Below are positions 8,888 through 17,800 of a DNA stretch of 64,000 nucleotides, piece after piece. The stretch is from assembly GCA_963798865.1 (NCBI GenBank), contig CAWCVZ010000008.1:31856-95855 (forward strand). Direction: 5' to 3'. The position numbers were made by a program, and so were the translations under genes. Under the pieces are notes generated by a model. That model was not told the origin of the DNA. It saw only the letters and a program-made list of their open reading frames with translations, and ran no database searches. The stretch is from RBG-16-34-14 sp963798865 (GTDB lineage Bacteria > Bacteroidota > Ignavibacteria > Ignavibacteriales > Ignavibacteriaceae). Within the stretch, counting starts at the first letter, position 1; every line of letters begins with the position of its first letter.

Positions 8888-10204
8888 TTAAAATAATTTT
8901 CTCTGAGTACTGTTGGGTTTTTTATTACTGATTGATTTCAATGAAATTTCCTGTTCAACGTCTTTTCTTAATTTACAATATAGACTTTTCGAAGCTTGTA
9001 TTATTTCATCAGGATTTGAAATAAAATTTAATGGTAATGGCAATGTAGTTGCACTAAATGGTCTTGATGTAATTCCATCTATCATTAGCTTAATATAGAT
9101 ATGATAGTTTGGCAGATTTACTAAATCAGTTTCTTGAAAAGCTGGTTTGAATTCTTGTGAAAGATATGCCGAATCATCTATCCCCACACGAAAACTAATA
9201 ATTGACCCAACATTACCAAATAAGGCATCACGAATCTTTTCGTTTAGTTGTTTTATGTATTGATGTGAGAGTATGAGATTAAGCCCATACTTACGAACCT
9301 CTGAAAGAATATCTCCAAATGAAAGAGTCATGAAATTATGAAATTCATCTACGTACAGGTAAAATGATCTTCGTTGTGATTCAATAATAGAAGCCCTGCT
9401 TAAAGCGGCAAGGTACAGTTGCGTGACAATAAGAGATCCCAGTAGAGTGGAATTGTCTTCTCCAAGCTTACCTTTTGATAAATTGACAATCAATATTTTA
9501 CTCTTATCCATTATCTCACGCATACTAAATGTATTCTTATGCTGTCCAATAACATTTCTCAATGGAAGATTAATAAGGAATTGTCCCATCTTATTTAATA
9601 TTGGAGATATGGATTCTGATCTTAGCCAGGCAGAGTAGGTATCAAATTCGTTAATCCAAAAATTCTTAACCTGTAAATGTTTTAGAGAACCCACAACTGT
9701 ATTTCTAAATTCTTTATCTGTCAATAATCTTGAAACATCTAAAAGAGTGCTCTCTGGATATTCTAAAAGTGTAAAAAGTGAATGCCTGAGAATATGTTCA
9801 AGTCGAGGTCCCCAGAATTCAGACCAGATTTTTTTGAATGCCGATATAAGACCTGATACAACCAGATGATGAAAATCAGGATGCACATTTCTGAGTGGAT
9901 TAAATGCAATAGGATATTCCAAATCCCCCGGATTAAAATATATGACATCCTTAATTCGATCTTCAGGAATATATTTTAAAAGTGATTCTGTCAAATCACC
10001 ATGCGGATCAATAACCGCGAGACCATTTCCCTGCTGTATATCAGAAATAGCCATATTACCAATAAGACTGGACTTTCCGGTGCCGGTCTTACCGATTATG
10101 TACATATGCCCACGCCTGTTCTTCTCTTTTATTCCAAACTTTTTTCGAATGTCCCTCCAATTTGTAATAGCCAGGGGGGTGATCTGTTCTTTGTTTTCAT
10201 GCAT
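8888..10204 (-). CDS. VirD4/TraG-like DNA-pumping ATPase
   Basis: A 438-residue FtsK/HerA-superfamily ATPase of the type IV coupling protein class. Walker A is GKTGTGKSSLIGNM at about residue 38, the following HGDLTESLL is the family's motif after strand 2, and Walker B is FYLYVDEFHNFM near residue 280. The C-terminal LILSHQYIKQL and PNYHIYIKLMIDG segments match the TraG/TraD C-terminal region. There is no N-terminal membrane anchor, so it is a soluble variant. In other mobile elements such ATPases deliver a relaxase-bound strand; no relaxase is visible nearby, so the role here is inferred. Confidence 0.82.
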   Translation of the reverse strand: MHENKEQITPLAITNWRDIRKKFGIKEKNRRGHMYIIGKTGTGKSSLIGNMAISDIQQGNGLAVIDPHGDLTESLLKYIPEDRIKDVIYFNPGDLEYPIAFNPLRNVHPDFHHLVVSGLISAFKKIWSEFWGPRLEHILRHSLFTLLEYPESTLLDVSRLLTDKEFRNTVVGSLKHLQVKNFWINEFDTYSAWLRSESISPILNKMGQFLINLPLRNVIGQHKNTFSMREIMDKSKILIVNLSKGKLGEDNSTLLGSLIVTQLYLAALSRASIIESQRRSFYLYVDEFHNFMTLSFGDILSEVRKYGLNLILSHQYIKQLNEKIRDALFGNVGSIISFRVGIDDSAYLSQEFKPAFQETDLVNLPNYHIYIKLMIDGITSRPFSATTLPLPLNFISNPDEIIQASKSLYCKLRKDVEQEISLKSISNKKPNSTQRKLF

Positions 10205-10344
10205 ATCAGAATGTTATGCCCATGAAGAAGAGAATTTAAGGTAGTTGAAGTTATTCAGAAAAGCATTTTTTTCCTACTTATGAAAATCCTTTCTGCAGAG
10301 TACTCTTTCGACAGATTCATTCACAATTAAAAAGGAGCTGCAAA

Positions 10345-10719
10345 TTGAAAAAGGAAGAACTCAAAACAGAAGAACGGTATCTTGATATCCTGAATTTTCA
10401 GGGTGATGTACTCTTTAGCATCAAACTCAGAGAGTACAAGCATAAGCCCGATAATGAGGAAAAATCATTATCAAGTGGAAGTAAACCAAAACCAAATTCT
10501 CAAAATAATGGGGATGGAATGACCGAGCCACAACGAAAACTTCTTTTTAGAATTTATGCCGGAAAGGGAATAGCAGTTGAAGAAGCCCATGAACAAATTA
10601 AAAAATTGTTCAAGGTAAAGCACCTGCAGGATATAACAAAAATTGAAGCGAGTAAGAAAATAGAATCATTGCTTAACGAAGCGAAAGGAGGAAATGGTAA
10701 TGGATCACCTATCAAGTAG
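10345..10719 (+). CDS. Hypothetical protein of the integrase element
   Basis: A 124-residue protein I do not recognise. It is hydrophilic and highly charged, with a short beta-rich N-terminus (YLDILNFQGDVLFSIKLREY), a low-complexity Ser/Lys/Asn linker (residues 33-52) and a helical C-terminal part that begins MTEPQRKLLFRIYAGKGI. That last segment resembles the short helical motif seen at the end of single-strand-binding or RecT-associated proteins, where a basic helix begins with 'T.aQ...I..L'. GGAG lies 8 bases before the start. The frame overlaps the next gene by 20 bases, so the two are translationally coupled and likely act together. Confidence 0.55.
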   Translation: MKKEELKTEERYLDILNFQGDVLFSIKLREYKHKPDNEEKSLSSGSKPKPNSQNNGDGMTEPQRKLLFRIYAGKGIAVEEAHEQIKKLFKVKHLQDITKIEASKKIESLLNEAKGGNGNGSPIK

Positions 10720-11506
10720 TCAGATTAATCTCTACCTTATGTGCAGTTTGAAGTATAAGTACCAATACATTGATAACATACCCAAATCATTCAAGTCCTC
10801 TGCGCTTGCATTTGGGAGTGTATTTCATTCAGCATTATCCTGGATCCATGAACAAAGGATAAAGAAGCAAGAGGTATCGCTTGATATGCTGTATAAGATT
10901 TTTGATTCAGATTGGTATTGTCAAAAGCTTGATGGGGAGATTAGGTTCAAGGATAATGAGCAAGAACTAAACCTGTTACTTCTCGGAAAGGAATTGCTTC
11001 ACATGTACCTGCAGGAACCTCAAAAAGAATTGAAGGGGAGTGAAGTTCATTTTACGGTTCCCCTGATTGATCCGGTTTCTAAAGAAAAGCTTGGGATTAA
11101 TCTTGAAGGTTTCTTTGATCTCATTGAAGCCGACGATACCATCACAGACTTCAAAACAACTACTCAAACTATCAGCCAGGAGGATGTTGATATTCATATG
11201 CAGCTTACAGCATACGGATATGCCTTTAACCTACTGTTCCATAAACCGGCGAAAGGTTTCAAGATTGTAAATTTTGTGAAGAAGAAAAAACCCACAATAG
11301 AGACTTTGGAAACTCAACGCAACAAAAAACACTATGAAGGGTTTTTCTATCTTGTTAAATCTATACTAAAGGGAATTCAATCAGGGTCGTTCATTCCCAG
11401 ATCGGGTTTCTGGTGTAAAGAATGCGAATATGCATCTCTTTGTCCGCTATGGAAACATAAGATTGAAAGCTTAGATGAGCAATTGGATAAAATGTTGAGT
11501 CATTAA
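10700..11506 (+). CDS. PD-(D/E)XK family nuclease (RecB/Cas4-like)
   Basis: A 268-residue nuclease of the RecB-like PDDEXK_1 family. It starts with LSSSQINLYLMCSLKYKYQY, the N-terminal helix and first Cys of the family. The catalytic core is visible as GFFDLIEADDTITDFKTTTQ (Asp and the D-x-K pair) then QLTAYGYAF (the QxxxY helix), and it ends with CKECEYASLCPLW, giving with the N-terminal Cys a likely 4Fe-4S or Zn knot. The ATG at 10700 is preferred because GGAGG is 8 bases upstream; an ATG at 10694 would be only 2 bases away. It is coupled to the preceding gene and probably processes DNA ends for the element. Confidence 0.85.
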   Translation: MDHLSSSQINLYLMCSLKYKYQYIDNIPKSFKSSALAFGSVFHSALSWIHEQRIKKQEVSLDMLYKIFDSDWYCQKLDGEIRFKDNEQELNLLLLGKELLHMYLQEPQKELKGSEVHFTVPLIDPVSKEKLGINLEGFFDLIEADDTITDFKTTTQTISQEDVDIHMQLTAYGYAFNLLFHKPAKGFKIVNFVKKKKPTIETLETQRNKKHYEGFFYLVKSILKGIQSGSFIPRSGFWCKECEYASLCPLWKHKIESLDEQLDKMLSH

Positions 11507-11538
11507 AATTCTTATTGTATTGAAGTAATTATTTAAAA

Positions 11539-11554
11539 CCCTGTCCGTACAGGG
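11539..11554 (+). terminator. Small hairpin between nuclease and DUF932 genes
   Basis: CCCTGT-CCGT-ACAGGG forms a 6 bp GC-rich stem with a 4-base loop, 33 bases after the nuclease stop and 37 before the DUF932 start. The 3' side reads CTTCTATTTC, a poor U-tract, so it may be a weak terminator or an mRNA 5' stability hairpin for the next gene. Confidence 0.4.
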
Positions 11555-11590
11555 CTTCTATTTCATATCAACTTAAAAGGAGATTACTAT

Positions 11591-12547
11591 ATGAGCCACA
11601 ATCTAAATGAAGTTAATGGTGTCGTATCAATGATGTATGTTGGTGAAACACCATGGCATAAACTCGGTACAAAACTCGACAGCCCGGCAACAGCTTCAGA
11701 GGCAATTAAAGCATCAGGGCTTGGGTTCCACGTTGAAAAGATGGATTTGAGAACCAAGTTTCTTGATTTACCTGTGAGGGATCATTTCGCAACAGTACGC
11801 ACTGATACAATGCAAGTACTGGGAGTTGTAGGAAAACGATATACACCAATCCAAAACAAGGATGCATTCAGCACCTTTGATGCATTAGTTGGAGAAGGAC
11901 AGGCAATCTATCATACTGCCGGAGCTTTGGGGTTAGGTGAGCGGATTTGGATACTGGCAAAGCTTCCTGATTACATCCGGGTGAATGGTGATGATATAGT
12001 GGAAAAGTTTCTGCTTCTAACAAATACACATGATGGCAGCAGTACGGTCTCAGTTAAACTCACACCTATTCGTGTAGTTTGTGAAAATACCCTTACTGTT
12101 GCCTTATCAGGAACCGAACAGGAAGTGCGAATTAGACACACCAGCCAGGCATCAGAGAAATTACAGCAAGCCCATGAGATATTGGGATTGAGTAATAAAC
12201 TCTTTTCGGTCTTGGGTACCTATTTTACGGATATGAGTTATAAGATGCTTTCCACCATATTATTTAATCAATATGTCCATAAGGTATTTCCGCTTGCAAA
12301 ATCTGAACCCCATTCCTTCTATGTTAAGAAAATACATAAAAAGGTACTTGAACTGCATGAAGCGGGTATTGGATCGGATATGGCCAGAGGAACGCTGTGG
12401 GGGGCGTATAACGCTATTACAGAGTATGTGGATCACCACCGGTTGCAATCGAAGAATGATTCGACAAGGCTTAAATCCATGTGGTATGGTTCGGGTGACA
12501 CAATAAAGAAAAAAGCGTTCAACATGGCTTTGGAAATGCTGAACTAA
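11591..12547 (+). CDS. DUF932 phage/plasmid-type protein
   Basis: A 318-residue protein of the DUF932 family, often found on phages, plasmids and integrative elements. Family landmarks are the N-terminal MMYVGETPWHKLGTKL, then AIKASGLGFHVEK, the RTDTMQVLGVVGKRYTPIQN block and CENTLTVALSG. The molecular function is not settled; members occur beside DNA-processing genes, as here. A clear AAAAGGAGA site precedes the ATG. A rho-independent terminator follows immediately, so it closes the transcription unit that starts at 10345. Confidence 0.85.
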   Translation: MSHNLNEVNGVVSMMYVGETPWHKLGTKLDSPATASEAIKASGLGFHVEKMDLRTKFLDLPVRDHFATVRTDTMQVLGVVGKRYTPIQNKDAFSTFDALVGEGQAIYHTAGALGLGERIWILAKLPDYIRVNGDDIVEKFLLLTNTHDGSSTVSVKLTPIRVVCENTLTVALSGTEQEVRIRHTSQASEKLQQAHEILGLSNKLFSVLGTYFTDMSYKMLSTILFNQYVHKVFPLAKSEPHSFYVKKIHKKVLELHEAGIGSDMARGTLWGAYNAITEYVDHHRLQSKNDSTRLKSMWYGSGDTIKKKAFNMALEMLN

Positions 12548-12554
12548 TGTACAG

Positions 12555-12584
12555 CGGGGAGTTAATTAAACTCTCCGTTTTTTT
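12555..12584 (+). terminator. Rho-independent terminator after DUF932 gene
   Basis: CGGGGAGTT and AACTCTCCG pair around a short AATTA loop (one mismatch) and are followed by seven T. It begins 7 bases after the DUF932 stop codon, so it ends that operon. Confidence 0.85.
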
Positions 12585-12730
12585 AATGAAAAAAATTAAT
12601 TAAAAAGTTTTACGAACTTTTGATTCAATCTTATATAAAATTATTTTTGCATAAAGTTAAAAAAGGTAATATTTGAAATAGTTTCTAATAATTAGAAAAA
12701 TATAAAAAGAATACTAGCGTTATTCTTTTT

Positions 12731-12871
12731 CCTCCTCTTGAAATGACCAGATTTTAATATGCAGAAGGAAGAGAATGGCGTCCCGCAGATTTATGCGTGG
12801 GCGTTGTTTTACCTTCTGCATTGCCCCTGGTCGGGCCCAAGAGGGGGTGATTCAGCTAACCCACGCTTTTT
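12731..12871 (+). ncRNA. Structured RNA candidate between DUF932 and LytTR genes
   Basis: Four nested helices can be drawn by hand: 12731-12740 with 12838-12847 (10 bp), 12745-12750 with 12827-12832 (6 bp), 12759-12768 with 12812-12821 (10 bp, all Watson-Crick) and 12779-12787 with 12794-12803 (9 bp with one bulge). A further 7 bp match, GCGTGGG at 12795-12801 with CCCACGC at 12860-12866, would compete with the apical stem as a pseudoknot or switch and is followed by five T. The segment is clearly more GC-rich than its flanks and has no reading frame. It does not match any RNA family I can name. It ends 8 bases before a LytTR gene, so it could be either an independent RNA or that gene's leader. 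Confidence 0.7.
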
Positions 12872-12878
12872 GTTTTAA

Positions 12879-13253
12879 ATGACGCTTAAAAGAAAACATA
12901 ATCATATTAATAGAAATCAAAAGATAAAAAAACTGGCTGTAGGAACTTCCGAGGGATATATCCTTGTAGATTTTGATTCCATCCTCTATCTCCAATCCGA
13001 TAATAATTATACGACGTTCTATCTAACAAACAATTCAAAATTTATCGCAACAAAAAATCTGGGTTACTATGAAAAGAAGCTATTGAACGAACAGTTTATA
13101 CGGATACATCATTCTACAATTGTTAATCTTGTAAAGATTACCAAGTATGTGAAAGCCGATGGAGGTAGAGTTATCATCTCGACAAATAAATCATTGCAGG
13201 TTTCAAGGAACCGAAAAGCAAACCTGATAAGATTACTAAAAGAGCTATGTTAA
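12879..13253 (+). CDS. LytTR-domain DNA-binding regulator
   Basis: A 124-residue protein consisting almost only of a LytTR domain: VDFDSILYLQSDNNYTTFYL, then NEQFIRIHHSTIVNLVKITKY and the C-terminal LQVSRNRKANLIRLL. Residues FIRIHHS/TIVN are the classical signature. There is no receiver domain, so it is a stand-alone regulator that must be controlled by abundance, a partner or its leader. It sits directly behind the structured RNA at 12731-12871, which may control it. No obvious ribosome-binding site is seen before the ATG at 12879, which lies only 8 bases after the T-run. Confidence 0.85.
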   Translation: MTLKRKHNHINRNQKIKKLAVGTSEGYILVDFDSILYLQSDNNYTTFYLTNNSKFIATKNLGYYEKKLLNEQFIRIHHSTIVNLVKITKYVKADGGRVIISTNKSLQVSRNRKANLIRLLKELC

Positions 13254-13393
13254 CTGCTCTTTGAAATAAACCAGTTACCAGAAATAATGACAAGTTGTTA
13301 ATTCATAATTGCAAAAGGCTATTAAAAGAAAGAGGTTACAATTGTAATTATTTTTTATCTCAAACAAGGGAGTACCATAAAAGGAGATTACAA

Positions 13394-13759
13394 ATGAAAA
13401 AACTTCCTCTTTCTTTCATAGCAGCTTTATTAATTCCAAGTATATTATTAATCTCTTGCAGTGCTTCTCAACATGCAGGAATTACATACCAAACAAAACC
13501 TCCAATGGAAGAAACTAATGAAGCAATCTGGTTATCATATTGGCAGGATCAGTTTGATGCGTTTAAAGGTAATGTGGTTATGCCTTCAGCGGGGGAATAC
13601 AACCAAAGTGCGGTTAATGCATATCAACGTTCAAAAATGGAATGGGACGAAAAAGTAGAAATGGCTAAGACAAATAGTTCCTTAATCCTGTGGGGGAGTA
13701 TCATAGGAGTGTCAGTTTTGTTGTTAGTGATTGCAGTAGGTTCAGCTAGTCCACGTTAG
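13394..13759 (+). CDS. Small lipoprotein with C-terminal membrane segment
   Basis: A 121-residue protein with a lipoprotein signal peptide (IPSILLISC, Cys at residue 20 of the mature processing site) and a hydrophobic C-terminal segment LILWGSIIGVSVLLLVIAV. The central part is Trp/Tyr/Gln-rich and helical. AAAAGGAGATTAC precedes the ATG at 13394 and matches the leader of the DUF932 gene, which is why this start is preferred to an upstream in-frame codon at 13295. I do not recognise the family. A protein anchored by a lipid at one end and a transmembrane helix at the other is unusual. Confidence 0.65.
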   Translation: MKKLPLSFIAALLIPSILLISCSASQHAGITYQTKPPMEETNEAIWLSYWQDQFDAFKGNVVMPSAGEYNQSAVNAYQRSKMEWDEKVEMAKTNSSLILWGSIIGVSVLLLVIAVGSASPR

Positions 13760-13869
13760 GTATTTGCATCTTCATTGTACGAAGAATGTAAAATTGATGG
13801 AGACTCTTTTAAATCAATAGAGAAGCCAATTCACATTTACAGTTTTTTCCATGCCTAGAAATCAAATTT

Positions 13870-14155
13870 GTACCTTTGGAAAATCTTGGACTGCCAACAG
13901 AATTCAGTTTAGCACAAAATTATCCTAATCCGTTTAACCGACTATAATTCGATATGGAATCTCTAATACCTATTATATCACGATTAAATTATTTGATGTG
14001 TTAGGCAATGAGATTGTAGCTTTAGTCGAAGGTGAGCATTTACCCAGATATTACGAGTATCAACTTAATGCTTCAAATCTCGAAAGTGGAATTTATCTTT
14101 ACAGAATGCAAGCAAGAAGTTTTTGTTGTTCAAAGAAATTTGTTTTGGTGAAATA
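13870..14155 (+). pseudogene. Relic of a T9SS C-terminal sorting domain
   Basis: Conceptual translation gives LGLPTEFSLAQNYPNPFN, then after a frameshift near 13,942 the phrases SNTYYITIKLFDVLGNEIVAL, YEYQLNASNLESGIYLYRMQ and a final KKFVLVK before a stop at 14,155. These are the ordered landmarks of a T9SS type A sorting domain. No upstream coding sequence remains, so this is the tail of a lost secreted protein. It lies at the boundary between the integrase element and the surface-protein cluster. Confidence 0.8.
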
Positions 14156-14242
14156 AAACTGGTTTTATATATATAATAATTTCAAGGAAACAACCATCAA
14201 ATTAGGACAATTTCAAAAATAAATAACTTGTTAATGAATATT

Positions 14243-14896
14243 TTATTCTTGAAACATAGAGATTACGCTTTTTACTCTTTTACCAAATTCATTTGCCTGG
14301 GGATTGATTTTAGGAAATCTTTCTTTACCATCCGAATAAAACAGGCCTGTGGAATAAAGTGTCCCAATTATTTCAGGTTTATTATCAATCGGGTAATCTT
14401 CTTTTTCCCATCTTGAAAGAATTATTCTGATATATGCTGCTCCGTAGAGTATGTTAAGAGAATCCTGTGCAAGCTTTGTTATTATTTCCTCTGGGTTTTT
14501 ACTGATTAATAGAACTCCCTCATATTGTTTACCCGAATAATGAATACTTTTAGACTCGTTTAATTGTTTTTCTATCCAATATGCTGTTTTAAGCTTTATT
14601 TGACAAAAACCAATTGAACTATTAAAACCTGATTCAGCAATTAATATATCAAGTGCATCATCTCTCCAGTCATAATTTAATGTTCTTTCTGTATAAATAA
14701 TTGCTGAGAGAATTTTATAATTGATGTTAAATTTTATTGATGCCTGCTTTATGAAATTACCTTTTTCTTTTATTTTTTTTAATGCTTCTTCAGGTTCTTC
14801 AGCAATAGTCGAAGTAAAAAAACTTAGGATTAATATAAGAAAAATAAAAGCCGGTCTAATCAGAGTAAACCGGCTCATATTGCTTTTTACAATCAT
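14243..14896 (-). CDS. Exported lytic transglycosylase-like protein
   Basis: A 217-residue protein with an N-terminal signal/anchor segment (FIFLILILSFFTSTIA). The middle contains a goose-lysozyme/SLT-type pattern: ILSAIIYTERTL, then AESGFNSSIGFCQIKLKTAYW, in which the Glu of AESGF would be the catalytic acid and SIGFCQIK the substrate-cleft motif, and later NILYGAAYIRIIL and IGTLYSTG. Such enzymes cut the glycan strands of peptidoglycan. Its ATG overlaps the stop of the preceding 1170-residue gene (TAATG), so it is translationally coupled to a secreted beta-helix protein. Confidence 0.65.
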   Translation of the reverse strand: MIVKSNMSRFTLIRPAFIFLILILSFFTSTIAEEPEEALKKIKEKGNFIKQASIKFNINYKILSAIIYTERTLNYDWRDDALDILIAESGFNSSIGFCQIKLKTAYWIEKQLNESKSIHYSGKQYEGVLLISKNPEEIITKLAQDSLNILYGAAYIRIILSRWEKEDYPIDNKPEIIGTLYSTGLFYSDGKERFPKINPQANEFGKRVKSVISMFQE

Positions 14897-17800
14897 TACT
14901 TAATCAGCATTAATTTTGCTGTTTTCTCAAACACTTCATTATTTCCATTAAGTGATTTTGCTTTAATTCTGTAAATATATACACCACTTGCTAAGGACTC
15001 TCCATTATTATTCTTTCCATCCCATGTTAAGTTTTGATAACCAGCGGATTGGTTATGTTTGGCAAATATTTTTATTTCTCTGCCCATTATATCATAAATG
15101 ATTAATTCAATTTCTGAATCATAAGGCAAAACAAAACTTATTATAGTAGATGGATTGAATGGGTTGGGGTAATTTCCTAAAAGTTCATATTTAGTCGGAA
15201 GTGAAGTGAGGTTTTCATTATTACCAAATTTAAACTTTGGGAAAGTTATAGAAGTATCTATAAACCCATGAGCTTCCTTTGTTGACAGTGAATTTGGATA
15301 AAGCAGTTCTAATTGAGTTAAAACACTGAATGCACCACTCATACTTTTTTCTTCAAAAAGGTAGTACATAAATTTTTGAAACATGGCTATTTCTCCCAAC
15401 TGTTCACCAGAATATTGAGTGATTATTTGATTAAGTTGGTTCAAACCATTAGAACCATTCATACCAGCCAAGATCAATCCTGCTGCAGTAATTATTTCTT
15501 TGTTCAATCCATTTTGCATCATCTCCGAAAGGTAACCTTTAAAAGCAATAAGATTATTTTGAATTCCTGCATTTGGATGTCTACTACCCTCCCATAAAAT
15601 ATCAAGTGCAAAGAAAGAAAGAACAGAATCTGGATATTCTCTTATTATATCCTTGCATATTTTTTGAGCAAATTCATTCTTGCCTAGATGTATTAAACTT
15701 CTTGCAAAACCAAGCTTTCTTTTTATTGACCAATTATGATCAAATATAACAGGAGTTACTTTCACTTTATCTTCAGTAAAATTGTATTGTAATTCATTAT
15801 AAGCGATTTCTTCTGGATTGGTCAAAGCCATTTTTTGACTTTGCTGTGATGAAAGATATGGTGTATAGTCGATTGATGATTCATCCATTTCAAAAAATTT
15901 AGATGATGAAGGGGGAACAGTTCCCCACCAGTTTTTTTCAGCTTTGATATTGCAGATCAATTCTGCACGAATATTAAAATACATATTATCTATTTGATTA
16001 TGACCTCCGTTGATGACACAATCCTCTTCTCCTAAAAAGGGATTAGAATTGTAATATGCTTGAATACCCGTATGATTGCCATAGATATTGTTGTGACCAT
16101 ATAGTTCGTAGTCACCTAAATAAGGCGAAGAATTTGTATTAGCAAATATTCCATAAGAACCATTATCATTATAAATGTCATTACCTCTCATATTGGGTGA
16201 AGATTTATAAAGATAAATTCCATAAGTGTTTGAATGAATGTTATTATTCAAAATAGAACTTTGCCCACCAATACTATTTGTATTATATAAATAAATTCCC
16301 TTATCACAATTCATCACCTCACAATTATTAATAGTAGAATGTACTGCATTAGCATAAATGCCATACCAAGCATTTTTTATAATGGCCTCAGAAATATTGG
16401 CTGTTGCTCCGGAATAAATTCTAATTCCATTTTGACTTCGAGAATCTTTTACTATAAAGTCAAAATTTATTTTACTATTTTCTGAAAAACCATCCGCATT
16501 AAGTGATCCATTTATTATTAGAGAAGATTTGTTCATAAAAAAAAGATTTGTACCCGGCGAAATGGTTAAAGTTACTCCATTATTTACAGTCACGTCCCCA
16601 AAAATATATTTAGTCCCAGACCAAGTTGTATTTGAAGATATAACTCCCCCAGATAATCGTTGAATAACAATTTCTTTAGATTGCCAATTAACACCATAAA
16701 TACCATAATTTGAATTCCAATATGGTAAGAAAGATACTTCCCATTTATAGTTGGTATTAAAGTCTAAATAGTCCTTGACTACAAGAAAACTTTTATTCTC
16801 ACCACCCCACAATGTTGAACCACTTTCAGATTGAACAATATAATTATCGGATATTCTAATTAACTTTAATGTGTATTGCAATATATCAGTAAATAAACAA
16901 TCAAATTTATAATAAATTGAATACTCACTAACCTGTAAATTAACAGCATCTGCTCCAGGACAGTATCTTTTCATCCCATTAGTCATACTCCATCTATCAT
17001 TAATTACAAAATCAATCATTACTTTTCCTGGATACGAATAACTGGAATTACATACGATTTGAGGATACGCAAAAAAATTAGTGATGCCCTTAAAAGAACA
17101 TATATAATTACCATAAAAATCAAACTTATGAACAAGATCTAAGTTTTCATCAGATACCATTAAATCATGACTTGCATCAATTCCAATATCAGTTGGTTTA
17201 GATATGTTTGGTAACTTGGAAGGTATACCAAAAGTTGTAACAATTGTACTAGGAAGAATCCCAATCCCACCCGAAATAATAAGATTTTGTGAAGCATCAA
17301 TAAATTGTATATAGTCACCAGTTGTTGTAACACGAGTCGGACAATTAATATTATAATCAATATTATTGACCTGATATTTATTGAATTCTTCAATTAAATT
17401 TCCATCAACAGCAAACTTTAATATAGATTTCCTTCCAATATCAGTCACTAGTATGAAGTCATCATTTTTATTGAATCCTAATATATTACTGCTGTAATCT
17501 ATATCGTTTGGTTGAATCAAAATATTCGGATTAATATTCAATTCTACCGCCGAAGAAATGGAATTGGTTGCAGACGAGTAGATCAATTTTATAATTTTTT
17601 TAGCATACTGATCTAAAACAAATATTTCTCCAAATTCATTCACATCTATTGCAGTCGGTAAAAAAAACTTAAAATCATTTGAGTGGTCGCCATAAGATTT
17701 GATCTCCGTACTTCCACTTTCTGAATAAATAATCCTTTCCCAGTTTTTATCTAAAGCAAATATTGCAGTAGAAGAAGGGGGACTTGGATTTATTAAAAAA

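Noticed and set aside
12731..12871. 6S RNA, SRP RNA, tmRNA or a known self-cleaving ribozyme
   Set aside because: I compared remembered consensus features (6S central bubble, SRP GGAA tetraloop, tmRNA tRNA-like ends, hammerhead CUGAUGA/GAAA, twister core) and found none.
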